Assembly (NCBI GenBank): GCA_001897355.1
Contig: MKST01000006.1
Location: forward strand, 1 to 34,894
Source: Solirubrobacterales bacterium 67-14
Lineage (GTDB): Bacteria > Actinomycetota > Thermoleophilia > Solirubrobacterales > 70-9
Length of the DNA stretch: 34,894 nucleotides
Direction: 5' to 3'
Shown: in pieces, positions 10,437-17,558 of the stretch
Numbering within the stretch: the first letter of the stretch is position 1
How the letters are laid out: each line of letters opens with the position of its first letter
The notes under the pieces: generated by a model
The model's database searches: none
The model's input: the letters and a program-made list of their open reading frames with translations, nothing else
What the model was told of the DNA's origin: nothing
Made by a program: the position numbers and the translations under genes

Positions 10437-10460
10437 CCCTAGCCGGCACCCTAACCGGCA
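10437..10460. repeat. Two tandem 12-bp repeats in the leader of the secreted-protein operon
   Basis: CCCTAGCCGGCA is followed directly by CCCTAACCGGCA (one mismatch), 80-104 bases upstream of the GTG at 10357. A short inverted repeat (GGTCC ... GGACC, 10416-10431) lies just downstream in the transcript. It could be a tandem regulator site or part of the 5' UTR. Confidence 0.5.
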
Positions 10461-10532
10461 CTTTGTATTTACCGCACCTCGGACAAGTCAGCTTCCCTAT
10501 CTACTGACCATTTTGGTTCCGTGGCTGCGGGC

Positions 10533-10561
10533 AGTATAGCGAGTGACTGAACGTCGTGTGG
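10533..10561 (-). promoter_or_regulatory. Possible promoter for the secreted-protein operon
   Basis: On the minus strand TATACT at 10538-10533 resembles a -10 box. Seventeen bases upstream, at 10561-10556, the -35 position holds only CCACAC, a poor match. It is the best candidate in the 225-base gap between the GT-C-like gene and the operon. No clear hairpin terminator for the upstream gene is seen in this gap. Confidence 0.35.
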
Positions 10562-10582
10562 ATTGGGTTCCGAAAGCGCGCC

Positions 10583-13099
10583 CTAGCGGACGGCCTCGAT
10601 CCAGTCCAGCGAACGGCCACAGAGCTTCTGGGCATTCGCCGCTGAGACGGTTACCAGCTTCGGGTCACCGACCGGTTCGAGGACGACCGGCCCGACCCCG
10701 AAGGGATAGCCGCCGGTAGCCGGGCGGAGGTCGCTGCCTTTCTCGTAGGCCAGGCTGACGGGCAGCTCGCCGGATTCGAAGTCGAGGTCGCCGAGGCTGA
10801 TGAACTGGGCGTTGTTGTTGAGCAAGCCCCGGGCCGAGCCGGCGTCCTGGCCGCCGACCTCGACCGACACCTTGCCGCGGGCCGAACCGCCGACCCAGAC
10901 GTGGTACTCGCCGGCCTCGGGGACGGAGACGCTGCCGGTCGCGGTCCCGTCGGAGAGCGGGGTCAAGGTCTTGTTGGCCGGGTCGGGCACCCAGTCCGGC
11001 GGGTAGTCGGTCAGGTCGGCAACCGCGTTCGGCCGGCGGACCGCCGCCACGACCTCACCCGTGGTCCCGGCCTGGCCCGCGACACTCTGCACGACCGCGC
11101 AGTTCGGGACCGCGGCCGGCTGGAACTCGCCGCCCAGCGGCTTGTGGACGATCAGTCGGCTGGCGTCATAGTCCGGATCGCGCTGCCAGACGTCGTAGTA
11201 CTTGCCCCGCCAAACCAGCTTGTAAGGCGAAGGTGGCCGGCTCTGCCTGGGGCTGCGGCGGAGGACCAGGGTCCGGTAGGTGAGTACACCCTGCTGGCCC
11301 GGGTCCATGACCAGCTCGTCGGTGTCCGACCAGGCACCTTTCTCGGTTTCCGTCCCGTCGAGCCGCGGGATGACGCGGCGCCTGAGCTCCGATGCGCCTT
11401 CCGCGTCGAGCAGGCGCAGGAAGTGGCGCACCCCATAGGCCTGGTACTCGGTCATCAGGGCCGGCCCCTCGCCCTTGAACTCGTGGCCGATCTCGGAGAG
11501 CTCCGCCAGCTGGGCCTCCGGCGCCAGCCAGCTCTCGTGGTAGGCCAGGGCGCTGGAGACGAGGATGCCGCAGGGCACGATCAGGAGCACCGCACCGATC
11601 GACTTGAGGGCGGTCGAAGAAACCCCGGCGAAAGGCCTCGAGCCCGCCTCGGCCTCACCCTCTACCTCAGCCTTCGACCCGGCCCCGAGCAGATAGCCGA
11701 TGCCGGCCATCGCGAGGATCAGGAAAGAGGCCGATCCGGTGGCCAGGGCCTTGCCCTGCACCCAGGGCGAGCCGACCAGCCAGACCACGAAGGAACCGAG
11801 CCCCGTGCCGAAGGTGAGCAGGAGCAGCCCCCAGGCCCGGCGGGCCATGGCCGCGACCAGGCCGAAGCCGGCCGCGACCACGGTCGCGAAGACCAGCAGC
11901 GAGGTCAGGAGGCTGGCCAGATCGGAGACCGGCTCGACCCGGAAATCACCGACCGGCCAAGGGCCCACGTACTGGGCCAGGCTGAGCGGCCGGATCAAGT
12001 TGCCCATCTCCTCCGAGCTGGTCAGCGGACCCTGGTTCGGTGAGAAGAGCTGGCCGCCGGCGAAGACGGTGGGCAGGCCGACCGCAGCGATCCCGACCAA
12101 GGCGATCACCCCGGCAATCAGCATCGTCCTGGCCGGTCCGTGGACCTCCCCCCCGGCCCTGCGGGCCTGCCAGATCGACCCGATCATGAGCAGCGCCGCC
12201 CCGGCGAGGATCGCCGCCAGCCAGGGCAGCCCACCGGCACCCATCACGCCGATCAGGGCGGCGCCGGCCAGAATCGGTACCACTATCGCACTGCGTGGTT
12301 TCGGGTCGCGGGCCAGCCCGACCGCACCGGCCGCGAGGATCGCGACCAGGAGCGCGGTCGCCACCTCCTTGATCCCGCCCCAGAACGCGTACCCGATCAA
12401 CAGGGCCGGCTGGGCGGCGATGAAGATCGCGAAGGCCCGCAGGCGGTGGTCGCGGATCACCGGGGCCGCCAACTCGTAGAAGACCAGCGACATGAAGGCC
12501 GCCATCAAGGCCAGATAGGGCTGGAAGAGCCAGGCCGAGTCCTGCCCGGTCAGCTCGTGGCCGACCCCGAGCGGGATGAATGCGCCGAGCGGGTAACCGG
12601 CAGAAAGGTTGATCTGGACCGTGGCCTCGTAGCTGGACGGGGCCAGGCCGGCGACCGAGTGGCCGTGGGCAAGCACATGGTCGGTGAAGGCGAGCCAGGT
12701 CGAGGTGTCATCGAGTTTGATGTAGCCGGCGAAGGTTGCCGAGCCGGAGAGGATGACCGGCGCCCCGAAGGCGAAGAACACCCCGACCGCGGCGAGGGCG
12801 GGCCAGACCCAGGCGGATCTTGGCCGGAGGAAGGAGAAGCCACGGACCGGGCCGCGGGGCCCACCGGTCAGCAGGGCGACGTATCCGGTCACCGCCAGCC
12901 CGGTGATCGCCCCGGTCGTGAACTCGGCCAGGCCCGGGAAACAGGTGATGATGCCGCCGACCGCGATGATCGCCGCGAAGCCGGTCGCCGGCAGCAGGGT
13001 CCAGGGCAGCGTGCGGCCACGGGCGAACTCGGCCAGCAGGCCGAGACCGACGCTCAGCGCCAGCAGGACGAGCGGGAAGATGACCCAGGCGAGAATCAG
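10583..13099 (-). CDS. Multi-pass GT-C-like membrane protein with C-terminal extracellular domain
   Basis: The frame has no ATG, GTG or TTG before 12892, but starting there would delete two convincing N-terminal membrane segments (LILAWVIFPLVLLALSVG and a second around FAAIIAVGGIITC). A CTG at 13099 overlaps the stop of the preceding gene (CTGA), so I place the start there (about 838 aa). About a dozen TM helices occupy residues 1-480. The first extracellular loop carries KLDDTSTWLAF, an acidic pair as in GT-C glycosyltransferases, though I cannot assign a family. The C-terminal 350 residues are soluble and include a beta-sandwich-like region (GEYHVWVGGSARGKVSVEVGG). A role in polymer or glycan assembly at the membrane is inference. 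It could be another large polytopic protein. Confidence 0.75.
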   Translation of the reverse strand: MILAWVIFPLVLLALSVGLGLLAEFARGRTLPWTLLPATGFAAIIAVGGIITCFPGLAEFTTGAITGLAVTGYVALLTGGPRGPVRGFSFLRPRSAWVWPALAAVGVFFAFGAPVILSGSATFAGYIKLDDTSTWLAFTDHVLAHGHSVAGLAPSSYEATVQINLSAGYPLGAFIPLGVGHELTGQDSAWLFQPYLALMAAFMSLVFYELAAPVIRDHRLRAFAIFIAAQPALLIGYAFWGGIKEVATALLVAILAAGAVGLARDPKPRSAIVVPILAGAALIGVMGAGGLPWLAAILAGAALLMIGSIWQARRAGGEVHGPARTMLIAGVIALVGIAAVGLPTVFAGGQLFSPNQGPLTSSEEMGNLIRPLSLAQYVGPWPVGDFRVEPVSDLASLLTSLLVFATVVAAGFGLVAAMARRAWGLLLLTFGTGLGSFVVWLVGSPWVQGKALATGSASFLILAMAGIGYLLGAGSKAEVEGEAEAGSRPFAGVSSTALKSIGAVLLIVPCGILVSSALAYHESWLAPEAQLAELSEIGHEFKGEGPALMTEYQAYGVRHFLRLLDAEGASELRRRVIPRLDGTETEKGAWSDTDELVMDPGQQGVLTYRTLVLRRSPRQSRPPSPYKLVWRGKYYDVWQRDPDYDASRLIVHKPLGGEFQPAAVPNCAVVQSVAGQAGTTGEVVAAVRRPNAVADLTDYPPDWVPDPANKTLTPLSDGTATGSVSVPEAGEYHVWVGGSARGKVSVEVGGQDAGSARGLLNNNAQFISLGDLDFESGELPVSLAYEKGSDLRPATGGYPFGVGPVVLEPVGDPKLVTVSAANAQKLCGRSLDWIEAVR

Positions 13100-13692
13100 G
13101 ACACGGGCACGATATCGCCACTGCGGACGACGTCGAGGGCACGGTTTTTCTCGGGGTCGTACACCTCGACCTGGAGGTCGGGCTGGTTTGGCCAGGCGAT
13201 GATCACGCTGTACGGATTGGAGGGGTCATAGAAGCCGATCCCGCCGTGCTCGGTGACCTTGACCACGTTGGGGCCGTTGGCCAGCTTGCGGGTCGCCTGG
13301 TAGGCGCCGGCGAAGGGATAGCTGCCGATGTTCAGGTAGCTCTGCTTGGCGTCGCCCGCTTCGGCGTCCTCGGTCAGATACCGGAGGTGGACGTTGCCGG
13401 CCTCGTCGGAGCTGAACTCGAGCTTGGTGTCGCTGCGGGGGCCGGCCCAGAAGACCTGGTGCCCGACTTCCGAGGGCAGGCCGGGGAGGTCGCTTTCGCC
13501 GACGATGCGCGCGTCACCGGTGGCCATGGCCATCTCACCCGAAGCGGTGTTCGGATCCCCGTCACGGTTGCAGGCGGTCAGCCCCCAGACCGCGACCCCG
13601 ACCAGAATCGTCGCGAAGGCGAGCACCGTGGCCCTCTGCCCCGCGCTCATCTTGGCGGTGTCAGGCTTGACTGTCGTCGTAGCTCCACTCAC
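13096..13692 (-). CDS. Small membrane-anchored or lipoprotein-like protein, partner of the GT-C-like protein
   Basis: 198 aa from GTG at 13692; an ATG at 13650 is an alternative that loses only the first 14 residues. One hydrophobic segment (ATVLAFATILVGVAVWG) ends in LTAC, which resembles a lipobox, so it may be lipidated at that Cys or remain a single-pass protein. The remainder, with motifs such as VFWAGPRSDTKLEFSSDEAG and IAWPNQPDLQVEVYDPE, looks like an extracytoplasmic beta domain. No catalytic motif is seen. The stop overlaps the CTG start of the large membrane protein, so the two are probably made together and may form one envelope complex. Confidence 0.75.
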   Translation of the reverse strand: MSGATTTVKPDTAKMSAGQRATVLAFATILVGVAVWGLTACNRDGDPNTASGEMAMATGDARIVGESDLPGLPSEVGHQVFWAGPRSDTKLEFSSDEAGNVHLRYLTEDAEAGDAKQSYLNIGSYPFAGAYQATRKLANGPNVVKVTEHGGIGFYDPSNPYSVIIAWPNQPDLQVEVYDPEKNRALDVVRSGDIVPVS

Positions 13693-13756
13693 AGAAGCAG
13701 CGAAGACTAATCCAGCTTCCTTTAGGAAACTTCAAATTCCTCTCCCCTGCTGAGAA

Positions 13757-13768
13757 CCGACCGGTCGG
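13757..13768. repeat. 12-bp perfect palindrome upstream of the lipoprotein/GT-C operon
   Basis: CCGACCGGTCGG is self-complementary and lies 65-76 bases upstream of the GTG at 13692, in the 192-base gap before the coiled-coil gene. A second small dyad (TTCCT AA AGGAA) sits nearer the start. They could be operator sites; no clear promoter was found beside them. Confidence 0.3.
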
Positions 13769-13884
13769 CGACGATTGCCACCTAGCGGGAGGCCCGGCAG
13801 AGGTCCACACGATCCAGATCGGGTCCGACCTCGCAGCGGTGTGGGACGAACGAGCGCACGACGGTCTCCGGGTTCTCCCAGACT

Positions 13885-14337
13885 TCAGCGGGAGTTGCGC
13901 CGGGAATGGAGTTCGTGGGAGATCGCCAGAGCGCAGGCACCCTTCACGAGCATGTAGGCGATCCACCCAAAGATCGGGCTGACAACGATCCTGAAGCCGC
14001 TGAGCAGATCCATCAGGGAGCCCTGAGGAGCATCCTCGATCCCCGCGAGAATCGCGAAACTAACGATCATCACGCCCCAAAGGGCGATCTGACCGCCCCA
14101 GACGGACAGGGTCTCCAGGTCAGATATCACCTTCTGCTGTTCTTGCCGACGGCGACTCTCCTCGGCCTCCCGCACAGCCCGCTCGCGGGCTTCCGCGTCC
14201 CTCACCTCCCGGCGTCGGGCTTCTTCCTTGCGCCGCCGATGCGCTTCCAGTTCGGCGAGATGTGCCAGCTTCGCCGCCGGTGCAAGTACCAGGGCGGCGA
14301 TGGTTTCTACATCGCGATCAAGGTTTCCGGCACCCAT
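13885..14337 (-). CDS. Coiled-coil protein with two membrane segments, function unknown
   Basis: About 150 aa from ATG at 14337. The frame remains open back to 14793, but that extension crosses the tRNA fragment and reads as non-coding. Residues about 25-75 are a charged Arg/Glu/Ala helix (for example RRKEEARRREVRDAEARERA), which is probably a coiled coil. Two hydrophobic segments follow (ALWGVMIVSFAILAGI and SPIFGWIAYMLVKGACALAI). This topology recalls small DUF-type membrane proteins, but I do not recognise the family. It lies on the chromosomal side of the tRNA fragment, so it is predicted to be host DNA rather than element cargo. Confidence 0.65.
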   Translation of the reverse strand: MGAGNLDRDVETIAALVLAPAAKLAHLAELEAHRRRKEEARRREVRDAEARERAVREAEESRRRQEQQKVISDLETLSVWGGQIALWGVMIVSFAILAGIEDAPQGSLMDLLSGFRIVVSPIFGWIAYMLVKGACALAISHELHSRRNSR

Positions 14338-14360
14338 CGAATCCTCAGAACCTAGCGGAC

Positions 14361-14477
14361 CTACCTCTTGCCGAGCGCCGCATTGAGGCGTTCCAGAGGC
14401 TTCATTCCGAGAAGAATACCCGAGGCGGCCGCGAACAGCGCACGAGCTTCGCGTGGCCTGGGACCCCTGTTTCCCAT
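14361..14477 (-). CDS. Possible 38-residue ORF just beyond the tRNA fragment
   Basis: ATG at 14477 to TAG at 14361. The peptide has a helical, coding-like tail (LFAAASGILLGMKPLERL). No Shine-Dalgarno sequence is visible. It lies between the tRNA remnant and the coiled-coil gene and could be a genuine small gene, the tail of a disrupted gene, or chance. Confidence 0.22.
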   Translation of the reverse strand: MGNRGPRPREARALFAAASGILLGMKPLERLNAALGKR

Positions 14478-14499
14478 TGGGATGAGGCGAACGAGGTGA

Positions 14500-14541
14500 A
14501 GCCCGGAAGCGGATTCGAACCGCTGACCCCTTCCTTACCAT
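14500..14541 (-). other. Attachment site: 3' fragment of a tRNA-Thr(GGT) gene
   Basis: On the minus strand the sequence gives most of an anticodon loop (TGGTAA, anticodon GGT), the anticodon-stem 3' strand GGAAG, variable loop GGGTC, a perfect T arm (AGCGG TTCGAAT CCGCT), the acceptor 3' strand TCCGGGC and discriminator T. The bases before it (GCCTG) cannot pair with GGAAG, and no D arm or acceptor 5' strand (GCCCGGA) precedes it. This is therefore a 3' half, not a gene. Such halves are left at one end when an element integrates by recombination at the anticodon loop. Orientation puts the element at higher coordinates and the intact tRNA-Thr at its far end, outside the window. Confidence 0.8.
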
Positions 14542-14658
14542 CAGGCCCAGGCGAGAAGAGCCGATCCCGTGAGATGGCTTGGTGGCTGGGTCTCCCGCTG
14601 CTGCTGGATTTCCCGTCTCGCGGCGATATACCAGGATACGCGCCCATATGCTGGGTGT

Positions 14659-14686
14659 GCGGGCACTAACGGCCTTTAGTGCCCGC
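14659..14686. repeat. Perfect 11-bp inverted repeat inside the left end of the element
   Basis: GCGGGCACTAA, a six-base loop, then TTAGTGCCCGC. There is no T-run on either side, so it is not a classic intrinsic terminator. It lies about 120 bases inside the tRNA fragment, where integrase or excisionase arm sites are expected, so a recombination role is possible. The stretch 14542-14815 otherwise holds no gene I can support. Confidence 0.5.
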
Positions 14687-14762
14687 CGGCACGACCGGCC
14701 GAACCGGCACCAGAGGTCAACTGGCTTGGTGCTGACAGACCTTGGCCTCAGGCAACGAGTAA

Positions 14763-14802
14763 GCGTCCGGGTGGGCACGTCTACGCCGCCCACCCGGAAC
14801 GC
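14763..14802 (-). terminator. Hairpin terminator after the GIY-YIG gene
   Basis: CCGGGTGGGC (14767-14776) pairs perfectly with GCCCACCCGG (14788-14797) across an 11-base loop. The stem extends through GCGT/AACGC with one bulge. It starts 14 bases after the stop codon at 14816 on the minus strand. There is no U-tract, which is common for actinobacterial terminators. Confidence 0.55.
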
Positions 14803-14815
14803 TCACCGCAGTTGG

Positions 14816-15208
14816 CTAGGCGGCGCTGGCCGTGCCTCCGACATTGAGGGCACGGCGATAGGACGGAAGGCGACCGCGATAGTGAAGCCTGCGCCCGATG
14901 CGACCTTCAAGGAACCTCACTCGCTCCTTCTGGGTCCCGGCTTTGAGGGGAACAACCCAGACGTCGCGCCAGGTACTTCTCTTCTTGTCCTCGCGGAGGT
15001 GCTCGGCCAACCGAGAGCGCACCGTGCCCCGTCTCGCGACGCTTCCCACATAGACGACGTCCCCACCAGCATCGGTCACGATGTAGACCGCGTTCCCCAC
15101 TTCTGGGAGCAGGACGCAATCGCCCACCAACGGGATCGCACCGGGGGTCATCGCCTCGAGGTCACGGTCCGCCATGAGACAGGCGGTTTCGTAGTGGCTA
15201 CTCGTCAT
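14816..15208 (-). CDS. GIY-YIG nuclease-like protein
   Basis: 130 aa if started at ATG 15208, which overlaps the stop of the ParB-like gene by 11 bases; ATG 15175 is an alternative start after that stop. The fold signature is present: AVYIVTD (GIY position, Tyr42), DVVYVG (YIG position, Tyr53), an Arg in RSRLAEH (about 64-66), and a Glu in RFLEGRI (Glu101), which are the usual catalytic positions of GIY-YIG enzymes. There is no extra DNA-binding domain, so it is a minimal nuclease of roughly one domain. Its neighbour is a ParB-like protein, with a C5 methyltransferase divergent from the pair. This context suggests the cleaving partner of a modification system, but it could also be a repair or structure-specific nuclease. 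Confidence 0.62.
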   Translation of the reverse strand: MTSSHYETACLMADRDLEAMTPGAIPLVGDCVLLPEVGNAVYIVTDAGGDVVYVGSVARRGTVRSRLAEHLREDKKRSTWRDVWVVPLKAGTQKERVRFLEGRIGRRLHYRGRLPSYRRALNVGGTASAA

Positions 15209-17252
15209 CAACATCGGCTGCCGCCTGCTCGTCCTCGATGGATGCCTGGAGCGCGGCGAAGCGCTTCTTATGGACTTCACCGAGGTGACTCACCTTGCCC
15301 ATGACAGCGTTCAACACCTTCTGCCAGGCGTCCACGTAATCCGGGCCGATCCCCTGTGACTCGGCGAAACTCTCGTCGTTGACTTCGATCTCGGCAAGGG
15401 CTTCGAACTCGTTAGCGAGTTCCTTGAATATGCCGTCGATCGCCGAGAGAGTGTTGTCGAACTTCGACTCCGGGGAAACCTCCACCGGCGCGTCTCCGGC
15501 CCCATCAGTAGTAGTCGAACCCGACGGCGCTTCCTCGTCGTCCCGGGCCTCCGACTTCTTTCGGAACTGCTCCCGAATCCACTGGTCAGGAGTAGACGGA
15601 CGGGGGTCCGACGGGTTGGGCTCCGTCCTCAGACGGGCGAACTCGCCGGTAGCGGTCGGCCGCGGCTCACCCGTCTGAAGGTCGGGCTTCGCGAGCGGCT
15701 GGCCGTCGAGGTCATCGGACAGGACACGGAAATAAAGCTGAATCCCGTCGGGACGTGTTGAGATCCGGTCCAGAAGCGTGCCCGGGTCTTCGGCATCTCC
15801 ACCAGCAGCTTTTGACCTACCTCTCTTAAGGATGCCGTTTCGGGCCAAGACGAACGCCGACATGGCCTGCATCTCAATTGCGGCGGGACCGGGCTGTCCT
15901 GTCGTCTCCAGCTCTTTCAGGGCGGCCTCCCGGAGCTGTCCGGGGGATCGTTGCGTCACGGTCCACTCAGGCCCCTTGTTTTGGATCAGGGGTGACGCCC
16001 AAGCCAAGCTCAACGCTGATCTTGCGTCCTTGTGCGAGTCGGCCGTGGCGTCGGGGACCGCCCTGTAGGAAAGGGTCGCCACAAGACCGGCCTTGGTCCT
16101 TGCCTCGGTCCGTTTGCTCGATGTCGCGATCCGCATGGTCGAATTCACCAGCTTGCCGAGCCCGGACTGTGGGTCACGCATCACATAGTTCGCGAGCGAG
16201 GCGGCCCTCCGGGCCGGCCATGGGTCATGGGCCGATGCCTCGGCCTCTTCACGGCTCATCTGGCCGGCGAGGTACTTCATTTCGTCCTCGTCGATCTCAC
16301 CGGTGTCGCGGAGTGCCTTCAGCAGCTGATCGCCGATCTTCTCGTCCTGTGCGGTCGGCGCCCAGGGACGCCGCGGATTAATGTGTTCGTCCGTCAGGTA
16401 AGAGTCCACGGCATCAACAAAGCTCTCACCGTCGTTGGGGACGAACCCGATGATGATCTCGGCGGGTGGGAACAGGCACCGAGCCGGGACGAGGTCCGCC
16501 GGGTCGACATCATCCAAAGGTGCGTCGATGACGGCGTGAAGCTCAGCCCATCTCTGGTGGACCCGATCGAGCGAGGAGTAATCACCGAAGACGACTTCGC
16601 TCGAACCCTTCAGGTCCAGGGCGGCATGGAGTTCGGCGGCTCGGGTCGAGCCCTCGATGCTGGTCAGAACCGTCCTGTTGTCGTCGTCGGTGATGTCAAA
16701 CTCGATCGGCACCAGCGTGATGGGACGACGGACACCTGACTCGCGGATGCTCTTCATCCAGTACCGGTCGGAGCGAAGCGCTTCCTGCTGTCGGTTGATG
16801 ATCGAAGACAACGTGGAACGCGAGCCCGCGTCGAGGATCAACTCGCTCCGATCAGCCGGAGCGCTCACATCGGCCGGCGCCCAGTAGGACGTGCGCTCAC
16901 TGCTTTCATCGAGGGCGGCGGGATGCCGCCCAATAGGAGCAACCCGTGGGTTGACAACGTACGGCACCACCTTGAGCGCGCAGACGTTGGCCCGGATCGC
17001 GTACAACGTTCCCGATTCGACTCGTATGGGGATTACGCGCCCGATCTCCTCGTTACGGACGAAGCCCGGGTCCTCGACCGCATCCGCGATCGCCCGCGCG
17101 GCGTCCTCACCGAGCGTGTGTGCCCCTTCCGGCAAGGCCGATCCGAGGTTTTCGAGACGACGCGCGAGGTTGTTCCGCGCCGCTGCCTTCGGGGGCGCCG
17201 AGAATCGACGCACGGGCACTTCAATTGCTGGGTCAGCTACTTCAGGACTCAC
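15198..17252 (-). CDS. Large protein with ParB/Srx-like domain, candidate restriction or defence component
   Basis: 684 aa. GTG at 17252 is supported by AAGGGGG just upstream. A ParB-type box I is visible around residues 94-104 (KVVPYVVNPRVAPIG), and a box II-like motif at 199-208 (IEGSTRAAEL) follows a segment ESGVRRPITLVPIEF, together resembling the ParB/DUF262 nucleotide-binding core. The middle (about 240-480) is mostly helical and unfamiliar. The last 200 residues are acidic and low-complexity, ending in a helical tail. No partition ATPase (ParA) is near it, so plasmid partition is unlikely. It is cotranscribed with a GIY-YIG protein and divergent from a C5 methyltransferase, a layout like restriction or DNA-modification systems that use DGQQR/DGQHR-type proteins. 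Function is inferred only from context. Confidence 0.55.
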   Translation of the reverse strand: MSPEVADPAIEVPVRRFSAPPKAAARNNLARRLENLGSALPEGAHTLGEDAARAIADAVEDPGFVRNEEIGRVIPIRVESGTLYAIRANVCALKVVPYVVNPRVAPIGRHPAALDESSERTSYWAPADVSAPADRSELILDAGSRSTLSSIINRQQEALRSDRYWMKSIRESGVRRPITLVPIEFDITDDDNRTVLTSIEGSTRAAELHAALDLKGSSEVVFGDYSSLDRVHQRWAELHAVIDAPLDDVDPADLVPARCLFPPAEIIIGFVPNDGESFVDAVDSYLTDEHINPRRPWAPTAQDEKIGDQLLKALRDTGEIDEDEMKYLAGQMSREEAEASAHDPWPARRAASLANYVMRDPQSGLGKLVNSTMRIATSSKRTEARTKAGLVATLSYRAVPDATADSHKDARSALSLAWASPLIQNKGPEWTVTQRSPGQLREAALKELETTGQPGPAAIEMQAMSAFVLARNGILKRGRSKAAGGDAEDPGTLLDRISTRPDGIQLYFRVLSDDLDGQPLAKPDLQTGEPRPTATGEFARLRTEPNPSDPRPSTPDQWIREQFRKKSEARDDEEAPSGSTTTDGAGDAPVEVSPESKFDNTLSAIDGIFKELANEFEALAEIEVNDESFAESQGIGPDYVDAWQKVLNAVMGKVSHLGEVHKKRFAALQASIEDEQAAADVDDE

Positions 17253-17265
17253 TGAATCCCCCTTC

Positions 17266-17291
17266 TGTTGTCGTTTACATCCGCGACAACA
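17266..17291. promoter_or_regulatory. Inverted repeat upstream of the ParB-like gene
   Basis: TGTTGTCG and CGACAACA are perfect 8-bp arms separated by 10 bases, starting 14 bases upstream of the GTG at 17252. It could be an operator, or a 5' UTR hairpin next to the ribosome site. The divergent region 17292-17525 has no gene I can support. Confidence 0.45.
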
Positions 17292-17529
17292 AAGAAGTTC
17301 AGTCGTCCCGATCCGGTCCTTCGAGCAGATGCTCGACGTGGCCGACCCGGCGATCCTCTTGGTCTCGGTTCGCCCCGATCACATGCAGCTTGCGCTCGAT
17401 TCGAGCTCGCTGGGGGTAATCGTTGTCACGCCCGTGGCGTGTGGCTCGCGATCCAGTCTGGACCTGCGGTTTCTCCGCAGAGTAGCAACTCGATTCGGAC
17501 GCCGCGAGAGAAATTCGCGCTCACCCCAC

Positions 17530-17555
17530 GGTTACCGCGGTAACCGCGGTAAAAT
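17530..17555 (+). promoter_or_regulatory. Operator/promoter of the C5 methyltransferase gene
   Basis: GGTTACCGCGGTAACC at 17530-17545 is a perfect 16-bp palindrome, and GCGGTAA follows directly, giving three half-sites and two overlapping CCGCGG hexamers. TAAAAT at 17550-17555 is -10-like, six bases before the GTG at 17562, which fits a leaderless transcript. Any factor or methylation at this palindrome would act on the promoter spacer. Confidence 0.5.
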
Positions 17556-17558
17556 CCG

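Noticed and set aside
13799..13912. Minus-strand tail reading VWENPETVVRSF to a TAG
   Set aside because: It looks somewhat coding but has no start codon I can support and overlaps the end of the coiled-coil gene; possibly a decayed remnant.
14338..14793. N-terminal extension of the coiled-coil gene
   Set aside because: It would read through the tRNA fragment and the element boundary, with no coding character.
15198..17252. Plasmid-type ParB partition function
   Set aside because: No ParA gene or parS-like repeats are nearby, and the neighbours are a nuclease-like protein and a methyltransferase.
17299..17515. Minus-strand open stretch upstream of the ParB-like gene (RIERKLHVIGANRDQEDRR)
   Set aside because: Coding-like composition, but no ATG or GTG until very late and no ribosome site; could be a gene remnant or GC-rich chance.
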